DNA of 64,000 bases from assembly GCA_905178155.1 (NCBI GenBank), contig CAJINV010000003.1:9989979-10053978 (forward strand), written 5' to 3'. The notes under the pieces were generated by a model, which ran no database searches, was not told where the DNA came from, and was given only the letters and a program-made list of their open reading frames with translations. Shown in pieces: positions 33,840-46,600 of this stretch. The translations under genes and the position numbers were made by a program. How positions within the stretch are numbered: the first letter of the stretch is position 1; every line of letters starts with the position of its first letter. Origin of the DNA: Amoebophrya sp. A120 (Eukaryota > Sar > Dinophyceae > Syndiniales > Amoebophryaceae).

Positions 33840-34363
33840 TGTGAGGGATAAGTCGGCGCTCGTCCTTTCGAAGAGTTATATTTATTTTTGCGGGAAGAAG
33901 TAGGAGTTGAAGTAGGCTCAAACGCTTGCACGCGTCTGCGTCGTCGTTTTGGACTGGTGCAGATAGTGTCGAAAATTTTGCAAAAGGGTGGCGCACTGCG
34001 TTGAGATTTTTGGGGCCCTCACTCGCTGCTTCTTGCCATCGCGTCCATAATAAATACTTAAGGCTATTTGTCATGATTTTGGTGAGACTGAGTGGCAAGA
34101 AAGAGCGAGAGTCTCCTCCTTGCACTGCGTAGTGAATAAGTAATGGATCTCGGTTTCAAAGACTGGAATCGGTGAAGAGGCTTCTGCACATCTCTACAGC
34201 ATGCAACGACATCGCGCTCGGAATAATACATCGTTTTAGAAGAATCTTTAAGTTCAGGTTGCTACTCTTTGGAGGAGAAGCACGGCACTGTTTGTGATTT
34301 TTACTCACTCAACTTCATACATACTCTTTTCGTGCCTTCTGCGGAGCAAGCGCAAGTCCTGTG
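33840..34363. other. Upstream flank of the coiled-coil gene
   Basis: AT-rich unique DNA, presumably the 5' flank or leader of the gene starting at 34364. Nothing else was recognised. Confidence 0.35.
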
Positions 34364-34610
34364 ATGCCAGAAGTTGAGGCAAACGAACAGCAAGGCGGCG
34401 CAAGCCCAACCGCGCAATCTGGGAGCGCAGAGTCACTTTCTCCTGAACGCAGCCCCGAGCTGAGTCCCGCAGGTCGCATATCAGAAGCGAGTCATGACGA
34501 TAGCTTTGTGCCAAAAAAGTTGAAGCCAGAACAAATTCGGCAACTCAGCAACCAGTCCCTCGGCGACGTCGCAAACCAGTACCACCAGCGGAAGTTTCCG
34601 AAGGCCTTTC
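34364..34610 (+). CDS. N-terminal exon (Ser/Pro/Glu-rich)
   Basis: ATG 34364 opens 82 codons: MPEVEANEQQGGASPTAQ, acidic Ser-Pro repeats, then KKLKPEQIRQLSNQSLGDV. The donor GTATAG follows at 34611 (phase 1). Confidence 0.55.
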
Positions 34611-37600
34611 GTATAGGATTTGTCTTGTATTGCGTGTGAAATTTGAATTTCGCGAGAAGTACTCTTTCGCATGCTTGTCGTATTGGAGGGCGGTTGGGGC
34701 AGTTCGTGTCGCTGTGTCAACACCAATTTGGTCATTGACCTCTCTGGTACTACTGATAGCGAAAGTAATTCCTGCACCTGTTTTATTGTATTGATGTATC
34801 ACTTAACAGGCCAGCGAGACAAAACAGTGGAGATAAATAATTACGCGGGCGTATCGTGTGCAAAAGCTATACCGATCCATAAGCAACGAGACATCTTTTG
34901 CCACTGCACCGCGAGTCACAGGGCCACAAGCCCATGATGCCAGCACGATAAAGAAATTTCCCAGCGCGCATTCACGGATCAGTCCGGAATACAGACGGTA
35001 GAAATATACGACTATGCAGGCTTGGTTCGAAAGTCAACTTTCATAGATATAGAGCTTTGCTGTACTAGAGAGGACATGTGGAAGACATTAACTCACGAGC
35101 ATATATGTGCCCCACTCTAAGCGCGATGTGCTCTCGTCGGTATCTGTGAAATGAGGACGCGAAGTGTCTCGAAGGCCCCCGTGAACAAGACGATCACACG
35201 TACCAGCTGACGAGCAGAATGCTTCCAAGCGACTCGCTTGCCTGCTCTGCTTCCTCGCTCTTCATCCTTGGTTCCCATGCTCCTTCGTCATCTCTCCTCC
35301 TTGAAAAATTGAAATTGTCAGTGTCGTGTGCTATTGTTGTGTTTCTCTTGATAAAACTTCTGTCCTGTCGGATATCATTTTGCACAGGATAGGCAGCTGG
35401 TATCATTCCTTGCACTCTGGTGGACGGAAAACTACACCTGTTACTCAATCAGCCCAGGCTATGGAGGCGTTGGGTGGGAAGTTGTCAAGTTGGGAATAAT
35501 TTGTCATGCATAGACGCGACAGCTCCGACACCGACAAGTTGGACGTGGATTCGCCATTTTGCAGCGAAGCATGACAAATTTACTTTAGCCCCTGATCCTG
35601 AACGGAGTTTTTATTTTTAGTTCTGGCCACCCGAATAGCAATAGCTCCGCAGCGACTTCATTGAGCCGCATCTATGATGCTTGTGCTCAGGCCCTTTCTT
35701 TAGCATTGTATGCAACGCGGAGCTTTGGCCCGTGAGCTAGAAATAAGACACATGGCGAGCGTTCGTGGTTGCGGTCTGTGTAGTCTGACAAATCATTTTG
35801 CTTGCGACGTCGCTACATTGCTGGGATCATGAGCGCTGTTGTCCTTTCCTTAGAATAGAAATCTGCGCTCGCCCCTGGAGCAGCTCTCCAGCACAGGGAA
35901 ATCTGCTTATTAGTATATCAAAGGTTTCTGCGGCTCCTAAGGAATTTGCTACAACGCTGCTGCTGCAAAGCGGCGCATCAGGGGTGGCCACTCAAGGTCG
36001 AGAAGCTGGCTAAGTGCTGCTGCCACTGAGAAAAAACTACTGTTGCGGCGGCCGCCTTAAGATTTTTGCCAAGCTGCCACTTTGTAACAGCGGCGCGCTT
36101 AAAGGCCGTGAAGGCGGAGGCTCTTTTCTTAAGGAGTTTGCTGAGGGCTCCTTAGCAGCTTTCTACGGAGCTCGCTCAGGGCTTCTTACCCGATTCCCAA
36201 GGAGCTTTTTCAGGGCGCTCCTCAGGAGTTTGCTAAGGGCTCCCGAGCGGCCTCCTTAGGGGCCCGTGCGCTTTGCCTTTTGCGCTTTGGCCTCCTGGCC
36301 TTTTCGCTTTGGCCCGTGTTCTCGATGTGGCTCAGACGCGGGCGCTAAACTTAGCAAGGCAAGGCGTGAACTTTTGCCATTGCGCCTCCCATAATGCCGC
36401 GAGCGCAATTTGTTTGGCTGCGGTTTGCTACTGTATACCAAAAAAAAAAACGCCGCCGGCGCTCCCCGACCTGATTCCCCGGATTTCGGTAAATGCGAAC
36501 AGTACTCAAGAACCCTCGCGGAAGAATTAGATCCCGCGGGGCCACCTCTTTTTCCGATCTGAAGTTGTCTATGTGATATTTCGCTGCGTTTTTATTTTTG
36601 TGATTTGTATAAAAAAAAAAGAAAAATCCCGCAGGTTGAAGAGATCGAAATCGGAACGGCGACGGAGCTGGGGCGTCGGGTTTGCTTTGGCCGTTTCGCC
36701 TTGCTTCGCTTAGGCTCGCCTCTTTTTGCATTGGCAGGCCGTTCCGCTTTTATCTTTCCGCCATGCTTGATTCTTTCGCTTCGGCCTCTTGTTTCGGTAT
36801 CCGGGTAGACCAGGGCCCCTGCTCAGACCAGGGACCCTAGACCAGGGCACCTGGTAAAACCCGGTCCCCTACGAGCTGATCGCTGCCGCGGGGTGGCCTA
36901 CTCCTGGCCGAAAAATGTGCGCCAGCTTGCCAGAGTGCCAGCGGCCCATTGGCGTGCGCCCGTTCTTTGCAGACGATTTTGTAGCGGATTTCCGAAGGGA
37001 GGTTCTGCAATCCTTCCTGGAATCCGCTGGCCAAATCTGGCACATGCCTTCGGGGAGGGGCCCACGCCACCGGGGAACGGCCGACAGACGCGGCGGGAAT
37101 CAGGCCCGAGGCTGCCGGAGAGGATTCATCCTTTTCGAAGTCCCCGTCTGCCTAAATCGCGCCACGCCCTCGGGGGCCGGCCGATTCAACGGCCCGGCAA
37201 TAGGGCTCAGACCATCGGGGATGGGCCGCGGGGGGCGGATACTCCGGGAGGGATTCTGGGGCGAACCCTCGGCGGAGTCCTCTGCCCATCCAAGTCGGAT
37301 ACACAGCGCCGGGGAAAGGTCGACGGCCGGGGCTGGCCGAGGGTCGGTGGGGCTTCTGCGGAATCCCCTGCCCGGATTGGTCCCCGGCCTTCGGGGGTGG
37401 CCGGGGGAGAGCTGTGCGCAGGTTTGCCGGATCTCACATCTTGGCCGCAGGCCGTTCGGGGTTGTCTGTCGTATCCCTCCTCTCGATTTTGGCGCGAAGC
37501 CGTATCGCTTGCACCATGTGGCCACAAATCGAACCGTGCAGCGCCGGCGCGCTACATTCGTGCGCAATCTCAAGAGGGACGGCCCTAGAGCGGGGGCAGG

Positions 37601-40600
37601 GGCATTCCGGGAAATTACTTTCCCCGACCGAAGCGATAGCGTTCGGAGTCGGTGTCGGACTGTGGGTCTGAGTGGCCGCGCCACCGTCTCGAAGCGGAGA
37701 AACAGGCTCGGCAGACCGGCTGCCGGTAACGCCGGTCCAGATGGACCCTGCCTGGCCGCGGGAAGTGCGCTTGCTTGACGATCTCCCACCTGGGTATTCC
37801 ATACAAGCACGGGAAGAAGGCCGGGGTCAGGTGGTATGACTTCGGAGGAAAGAAAAAGGACAAACTATTATCCCGTGTGAAGTGGTCCCCATCCCGATGG
37901 TCGTGTCGCATATATACTCAAATATATAGTGGATGCGCAGCAAGTCATTCGGTTTCCCGTGACAGTCGCTTTCTACCATTGTTGGGCATTTTCGTCAATA
38001 GTCTAATAAGGATAAGGGAGTGGTGCTACTATACACGCTGAGCACGCGACGGCGCTGGGCGTCAGACGTATTGTGCGGAATTGTGAAAGTTTCTGGATTT
38101 CTTGTGTTGGAACTCGTTACGTGAGTCTGGCATGGGGGTGGTTTTGCACGGGATAAGTATGAAATTGAGCTCCATGCTCTCGCCCAAGAAAAAATACAAC
38201 CCGGTAACTCGCACACCTATGTAAGTATGCTACTTACGGGGCGTAACTAACTAGTGAGTCACTGCTGTTGTAGTGATAGTCTTCGCTATCACTTATTTTT
38301 CTGTCAGGGATTTTCTCGTAAAAGGCTCACGTAGAAGTGAGCACAAGTGGCTCTTCGATCAGGAGTCTCAACGTTGAATATCAAGTTGTGCTGCAGTCTT
38401 CTACCCATCAAAAACAACAAACGCTGTGCGTTTTTGGATGGGCTTTCTTAGTATTGCAGCGTCAGTCCCGGTCGTGAATCTTTCTTATGCGGTCTTTTCT
38501 GCACATAGTCTGTGCATCGCGAGATATTTTTCGCAGATGGTGTTACACGGATACAATACATATAACGCGACGCCGTCTTTTTCTCGGGTGGGGAGAGTTT
38601 TCGATATGATTGAAGGTGGAGTTACCAATCGAGTGCGGTAGTGAATGATTTTTTTTTCTAAGCGAAGTAAAGTCATGGTCGCGTAAGACTCCGAGCTTCT
38701 CGTTCCTATTGGTGATGTACTCATGTTGGGTCGCTTGACATGCACGAAGAAGAAGGAGATAACTGCTTGCTTCAAAACAAGAGAGACAAAAACCATGTAC
38801 ATAGCGAAAAAATTTCCTCAGCCTGCCGGAAGTTCACGAAGTACACATACGGCCTCTTCGCGATTGATACGGACTGGGCTTCAGCAGATGTGCTGGACTA
38901 TCGATGTTTTAGACAGGGCGTTTCAAGACGGTGCAAGCGGTTTGCCTTGCATGATGTGTCTCAGCAACAGAAAATATTAGATATCGCGGGCGGCTTTTTT
39001 GGCATCTCCCTCGCAAAACGACCGGAAGTTTTCAAGCCTGCCGCGGTTTTTTTTCATAAAAGAGCTTCACTTTCTAATTGGCCAGGACTCCGCCGTCAAA
39101 GAACCCCGACGGAATTGTATTTGCCTAAAGTCGACACATGGGAGTCGGCACAAGTGACTCCCCAGTGGGGCGCCCGGCATTTCAGATGCCGCCGCTTGAG
39201 GGCGCCCAGAAAGGGCCCTCAAAAAATTGCGAACAAACAAAAACCGCGAACCCGCATGGAGGTGTGGGCGCCACTTTGGCCCACTTTGGAAGGCTGCAAA
39301 AGTGGCAGCCGAAATGGCCCACGTCGGTGGCGCACTTGTACCGCGGTGGGCAGCGCAAAGCGTGCGCGCTTTTGATTCAAAAAAACAAAAGCGCACTAAG
39401 TCTGCCAAAATCGTTAAACAGCCCGCATGCTGCGGGCCCGGTTTGTGGCCCCCAAGGGGCCGGCCTTGGCGGGGACCAGGTTTGATTTTGTGAAGTCGGA
39501 AAGCTGTTAAGGTATGGCCGCGACCTATGTTACATGTGCGCCAGGCCATGAGGGATAGCATTATGCGCGCGGCGGGTATGGCGCACGGCAGGAGCAGGGC
39601 CCTGGGAGCCCGGATGCCCCAATACGTCGAGCGCCTTGACAAAAAAGCCGCAAAGAAACCACGGAGAGAGGCGGCTGCCTGTTATATAATGGTAGCGGCG
39701 TCGGGTTCTGCGTGCGAACGCGAAGTCAATGCAAATATGCCGCTGCGTCGAGTGCCGCAGATCTGAGGGCCTACATCAGCCCACCCCTTTGCATTTTTCT
39801 ATGAAGTGACTTCACATGGAGCGTGCTAATCTGGTGGCTTTTTTGACATGTCCCGCGCAAAGCGACCGGCAGTTTTCAAACGGCCGGACGTGTTTTTTCA
39901 CAAAAAAACAAAAAGCCTCTCCCTATCCAGCGATCCTGGCAGACCCGGTGCTTACTCGCCGGCGGATTCTACCGACCAGCGCATGAAAAAACGACGCAGA
40001 TGAAGAAGACGAGCCGACAAAAATCGCGCCCTTCTAGGGCGCGCCCGGCCTCGGATTCCGCCTATTTGGGGCGCCCAAAAAGGGACGCCAAAGAAGCGGC
40101 AGCGCGAAAAATACAGCGAAGCCGCATAGTATGGGCCTTATTTCGGCCCACATTGGGGCTCCACAAAAGTTGCCAACAAGGCCGAGCACTTCGGAGGCCG
40201 GCGGAAGGCCATACGTTGCGTTTTTGCGACAAGAAAAAATAAACACAGCGCCGCCTGCCGAAAAGTGAAAGCTAATCCGCATACCTTGGGCCCGAGTTCG
40301 GGCGCTCAAGGGGCCGGTCCCGGTGGCCGGCCAGGCTGGGCCATAGCATGCGTAGAGGGCTCCCCTTTTCGAACTGAAGCGGCTGGCAACTTTGGGCCGC
40401 GACTTTTATCGGCCGCCGCGCCGTCGCGCAGGCATAACATTAAGCGCGGCGGCATGTTGGTAGCCATAGAAGTGCGGGTTCTTGGCTTGAGGACAAAAAA
40501 CCCGCTATGACCTCACTACCCCCCCCCTTGTCTCTATTCAGAAGCCGCGCGCAGGCACGCAGTCCCGGCATCCCCCGCGTAGCCGCCCAAACCACTCAAG

Positions 40601-43600
40601 ATACCGGCCCACGGAGGAGCCCGGCCGTTCTGCGGCGTTTTATTTTGTGTTCGAATAGGCACCGGCACACAGACGTCACGGGCTGCGCTGCGGCACTGCT
40701 GCTTGATGACACTTTACTATAGAGGAGGGCGCCCGCACCGCTGCTGTCGACAAGGACCGCGCCCGGTCGTTAACAGGGCTTCGCCGTCTTGGGGCGGTGT
40801 CGCGGGTGGCCCCTACAAATTGCAAACCGGCTGAAAACGGACCGGAAGGTAGGCGTCTGATAGGGCTTTCCCCCACGTCCTCCCGGAGGGTCTTGAGTAG
40901 TCACTTGCGACATCATACATACCGCAATGAGCTTTCCTCTTTAGGGGGAAATTTAAGCGTCACAAGGTGGGACGGGCTGCACCTGCGAGCCAAGATCCCA
41001 AGTAAGGTGAAATTAGTACCGTCAGGATCAATCTCTGATGTCGCTTTGAGAAGCTGCGGGAGTGATTCGTTTCTGCGTGATTTAGCCTTTTTCCATTTTG
41101 AAATGTCCCTGATTGGAACCGCTATACTCACGAGGTGTCCGAGATCTACACACGAAAAGAAAGCATGGAAAGAAAATGCTGTCTCATAAAGACGTTGTAG
41201 ATATTTATTTTGTGAAAAATCTTCTATTCGCATAACTTTTGCATTTCGTTGCGAGCGTTCTTGCTCGTGGTCCCGATACAGAGAGAACAGAACAAAAAAT
41301 GTACAGAAAGTGTTGCTGCAGTGAACTGCGACTTACACTTAGCATGATGAGTGAGACTTTCAGTTTCTGAATCTACAGTAAGTTTGCATGCCATAGTGGT
41401 GAGCATTTTTTTCTCGGTATACGAGGTACTTTATGATCTCGGGGAGACGTACACCCATACCTTAGAAACCGTTATAGACGTCGCTCGCGCTCTCCAGCGA
41501 CTTTTCAAGGAGCCAAATGGTCACGCGATCGTTGGGTGAAGAAATATTTTTATAAGAAAAGTAGAAGGCTTGCATTTTGATTTTGGACGCTAGCCTAGGC
41601 ATGCCATGCCTACGCACGAGTTTCAGATACAGCATGCGTGTGGAATTGAACTAAACTAAAGCAAGCGGCGGGCTTCCCCTGTCACTTTAGCTAGGCAAAC
41701 CGCTGAGGCTATTGCTAGAAGAGAACCTGAGAAGCTTTTTTTGGAAATGGCTTTACGGATTTATCATGTGATTGGGATTTTTGTTATTGTTTGTGAGAGC
41801 CAGCTTTTGGCTTTTGCTTTTGGGCCGGAGTCTTGGGAGATCGGGGCTAGCTAGTGCTGGGGCTTCTCGGGGGTCGAGATTGCGACGTTCTTGTTTCTGT
41901 CTGCCGTCCACGTCTTTGAGCCATTTATTTCCCTGTGGGACGTGCTGAATGCGAATGGCCCTCGTGGACCGGCATCTGATCTCGGCAAGGATCTTCGTGA
42001 CAGGGATCGGGAAAAACTGAGAAAACGAAAAGGGCGAAATAAAAGAAAACAAAAGGCGGCCGGGGCGTTTACATTTGGGGGGGACGCTGAGGGCTACCAC
42101 CGGTGTGCTAGGATAGCGGAGACGGAGAAAAGCGGAAGGTGGGCAAGGGCAGGGCGTGGGCTGGAGAGGTTCTCTACCCCTGCCTTGCCTGTCTCCGCTA
42201 TTCCCCCCTTCGTTCTCTTTTCCCATGGACTATGTCCTCCTGCCCCTCGACTCCTCTCTCCGCGACCTACGCCTCGCGCTACTTCTGCACCCGAAACGGT
42301 ACTGGTGCTCCAGCTGCTCCGCTCGCGTCGGCTCGCTCACTCTCCCCCGCCACGGCTGGCATCGACCTTCCCTTTCTTGCAGTATTCAGTCAGTCCGCGC
42401 GGCGCCGATTCTTTCTTTGCCCACGGCTTCGTCCAGTTCGTGCTCCCCTCCTACTTTCCCGTCGCTCTCCTGCCAGTTTGCGCCCCCTGGAGTTTCCCTT
42501 GCAGTTCGTTTTGTGCCCTTGTTTTCTGTGTTTCCGCAGTTCGCAAAAATGTGACTTCGGGCAACCAACAGGAACTTGCAGATAGCACATTCGGAAGGCA
42601 AAGGCGTGTCTCCACGTCAGGACAGGCTTCCACGCTGCCTTACACTAGTCGAGTGAAGGCCCGCCGCTGTCTACTGCAGGGCTACTTCAGAAGCTCCGCC
42701 GTGCCGCCACTAATTGCACTGGTGGCGACTGCACAGCGGAGCCAAGGCGATTAAATCATTATCATCGTCGTCATATGACAACTAAAAAAACTACTTACTT
42801 ACATGAAAAAGCTACGATAGTGATTGAATCGGGTACGGGTGTGCTCTCCTAGATGATACACTTGGCCACTACTACTCAAGAGCGGGACAGACTGGTGCAA
42901 AGCGTGGCTATATTGAAGAAAAAAACAGTGTTAGTGGAAAACCAACGCACAGCAGATAGAAGATGCAAGACAGTGGCTACGCCTACACTTGTCACGTTCG
43001 CCCAACACCGTAGGCTACTGCTGATGTATTCCATGCGTGTTTTCACAGGCTTTCAGATGCGTCATGCGGAGCGAGCAACTTACAGATGCACTCAGCGCAG
43101 CGATTGACAGCTTAGAGGTTCACTAGCACAGTTTTCTTCTTTGATAGGCGGCTTGAGAGTGGTAAGGTGCAAGTCGTTTTGCCCGCTCCGTTTTTTTATG
43201 AAACAACAAGAAAGCAGCAAAGGTGTTTTGGAATGTGTACGACATGGATTTTTTATTTGTGACTGTTCCTTGCTTGCTTGATTCGATCCTCTGTGAAAGA
43301 CGAAATCCTAAATCAGATGCCGTCTGCTTTTACAATGCAGCCGAAAGTTACCACGTTTACCTGATGCCGGTCCCCTTTCTTGCAGCAGACGTGTTCTGCG
43401 AAGTCTCCTCGTCTATGGACGGTGGCAAGCGAGAGTTTCAGTGGATCCCGCACGACATTTATCCAAGAAAAAAACTTTTTCTCTGTAACTTTTCTCGAGA
43501 GCAGCAAGGGCAACATCACAAAATTCTCGCTGCGTGTTATAACTGTATCTAGAACGGGCTGCCGCTCCGCGACCGGCGCCCTGACGACGAGGGAGCGCAA

Positions 43601-46600
43601 GTTGAAGCGAGGAGAGAAAAGCACACCGAGCCAGACACCATGGCATCGCCTCAGTGTTCGTGGCAATAGACGGACAACCAAAGAGTGCCGCCGTTGACCT
43701 TTCCTGATGCGGGGGGAAAATACCGGCAGGATGCAGCGCTTGGGGGGCAACGAAGCTTACGTTCGCGACTTTTTTGCGAATCCTCGCAAACAAGGCTGGC
43801 GCAAAGGTATTCAAAACCTTTGCAAAGATCCGCCATGCGTCGCCGCCCTAGAAACACGGGCACCCACCTGTACCGAAAGCAGCAAAGAGGGGGGGCGTAG
43901 AGCCAAAGGGCCGGCGTCAAGCTATGCGAGGCGACGGGGTTCCGGCGCAAAGGCCTGGGGGCTCCTGCAAAAAAACGGCCGAGAAGCACGGGATGCGGTG
44001 ACAAGCTATGATATAGAACCAAGACAGAGGCGATCGCAGCCAAAACGATGGGAAGCCCACTGCCCGGGCCGAAAAGCCCGCGGCAAGCGACTCAAGGCCC
44101 GGCCGCAGTGGCCAAAATGCAGGACGCAGCCAGACGGCAAACCCAAAAAACCTAACACAGCAAAGGCGTTGAAGTGCGCTAGGGCGTCGGGGCCGGAAAG
44201 TCTCTGCGCCGGCGCTCGCGCAAGGAAGTCCGGCCTCCAGAGCCGTAGGCCGCGGGGAGCAGAACGATCGGATCCATCGAAGCCAACTCCTGGGGCCGCC
44301 TGGATACCGAAGTTGGGCGCGCCAAGATGGCCCCGGAGGCAGCCGAGCCCAGCCATGGGCCACCAGTCGCGCCCGGCCAGGCGCCCGAAGGGAATGGAGA
44401 CTGGGCCCCAAACAGAGCAGGCCAGCATGCCCGCGCGCCACCCCGGGCATGAGAAAGGGGTCAGATCGGCGGGCGGCGCGCACTCTTTTGCCTGCCTCCG
44501 AGCCGCGCCCACTAGTAGCGCAGGGTCCTTCGTGCGTGTCCTGTGCCGTCAGTAATTATTCCATAGTGCCCTTTGTGTGCATTTGCATTTCTAGCAGTGG
44601 AGGAAGGCAAGTTGCAGTTTGTCATGAGTTTCCAAGGAAACACACATTGCTGTGTCGTGTCTTCGGCAACAGTACTCAGAGTAGTTTCTTTCTTGGATGA
44701 AATTTTTCAGGCAGGACCGCTTTCAGGTATAGCTGGAGACGTTTGCTTTGGGAATTTTCATTATTCGTATATTTTTTAGAGCGCTGCAAGCGAAGACTGG
44801 AAGGATCATAAGCTCACGCAGCTAAAAAACAACACCATCGAGGGTCAGAAAAATGCTTCGGCTCAAATAAAGCAGTACATTCAACATTGCGTAGCTCGCA
44901 TCCAGAGCCGGGCGCTGTTTGCGCAGTTGACGGGCGTCGAAGTGCAGAAGATCGTGCAGGGATGGTCACAGATTCTGGATCGCGAGCGGCCAAACACTTT
45001 TGAGGTGATGAAGTAAGGGGCTGTGTCCTTCCTTGGAAACGGAAACTGGTGCAACGGTCTGCCTCAGGAAGATGAAGTGTGTTACTTCGCTGAGATTACC
45101 GCTCCCATCAAAGATGCATGCAACTACCTGCTTCTGCTTGTTTCGAGGACAAAAGAAAACGAAGAGAAAAATTTTTTATGATTATATATAGTATTCTTTT
45201 ACACTTAGAGTTACGCTTAGATATACTTATAGATCGCCATTGCCTTGCGGTTGCGCTCACGCGACCAGAACGAAGGACCTCCACGCGGTCGCTATGTTTT
45301 CAACCGCGTTCTCCATCGTGTTCGTGTGTGATAGTGGTCCTATGTAAGACGAGAAGGCGCGGCTCAGTAGGACACACCTTAACAAAGTAGAACTGTAAAT
45401 TCTTGGGTAAAATCCTGGCAAAAAGATTTGGGCCCCTTGTTCGGCCGACGAGGCTTTTCCGTTCGGCGCTCAGTGCGAATGCTTTGCGCACTTCCTCGCG
45501 GAAACTTGTTGCCGCTTTCCGTGGCGTCGCATCGCCCCAACTCGAAAAGCGCTGCTGGATTGGGCTGCCTTCAACTGACCCGGACGACATAAAAATGATC
45601 TGGCACCCGGGTAAATTCAGCGGGATAAGAAGATATAAACTCGCAAACTCGTGAGAGAGTGCTTTGACTAGCGTAAAAAATAGGGTAAAAAGTAGCGTAA
45701 AAACTAGCCTAAAACTCCCCCCCCGGGAAGTCGGGAAGTATTTCCCGCCCCCGAGTAAAGTACGGCGGCAGGCGATTAGTTTTAAAAAGACATTGCAAAC
45801 CTAAAACGATTTTCCCGTAGTTTTTTCCGGTGAAAAAAAAGTCCGCTTGCCCCGATACACGATGTCACTTCCCGCTTCCCGCTCCTTTTCTTCTTTTCGT
45901 TCGTCCATTGTGCAGGCGCAAAACCAATGCACAGGCCTCGCGCCGTCGGGACCGGCTAGGGTTGGCGCATTTTTTGCAACCTGAAATGGCGCCGAGAGTA
46001 ATATTGTTATATTACTACGCGCCGGACAATTTTAACGGCTTAGGCTTTTCGTTAGGGTCGATTTTACAGAAGTGCAATGTTATGGCGAGTCCTACTGAGG
46101 CGCCTGCGTCTCCTGTAGCGAGAAAGTTACTGCGAGCACTTTCCGAATCGCTTCGGTATTGGCTCACTGTATTGCAGAGGTCAGGTGATTGGTTTCGATA
46201 GTCAAGTGTATGTGGCACTAGCCACGGAGGCTTCGCCTGTAGTAATGAGAAGACGAGGGTAATTAAAATTATGCAGCTAGATGTAGATCGAATGCGAACA
46301 ACAAAGTAGTATAACAAAGCGACCGGCTACTGCTAAAAATCTCTGAGGACGTGTTAAGTGCTACTTCAAAAGAATAAAAGAAACCAAGCGCCATCGCCCA
46401 GTCCTGTTTTGGTTTGCTACCAGAGAAGGTGCGCCAAATTCCATCGCTCACCAAATGAAAAAACGGCGCAGGCGAGCCGACAGAAGTGGTGCCCTTGCCC
46501 CGAGGGGGTCCGGGCATTTAAGAGTGCGCTCAAAGAGCCCGCGCGCAAAATACCAGCAGCGGACCCGCATGGCGTGGCGGCAATGTCGCCGGGGCTGTGC

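Noticed and set aside
36915-37778. 287-codon frame on + with overlapping 236-codon frame on -
   Set aside because: Both strands and several frames are open together, no motif is visible, and no splice logic links it to a neighbour.
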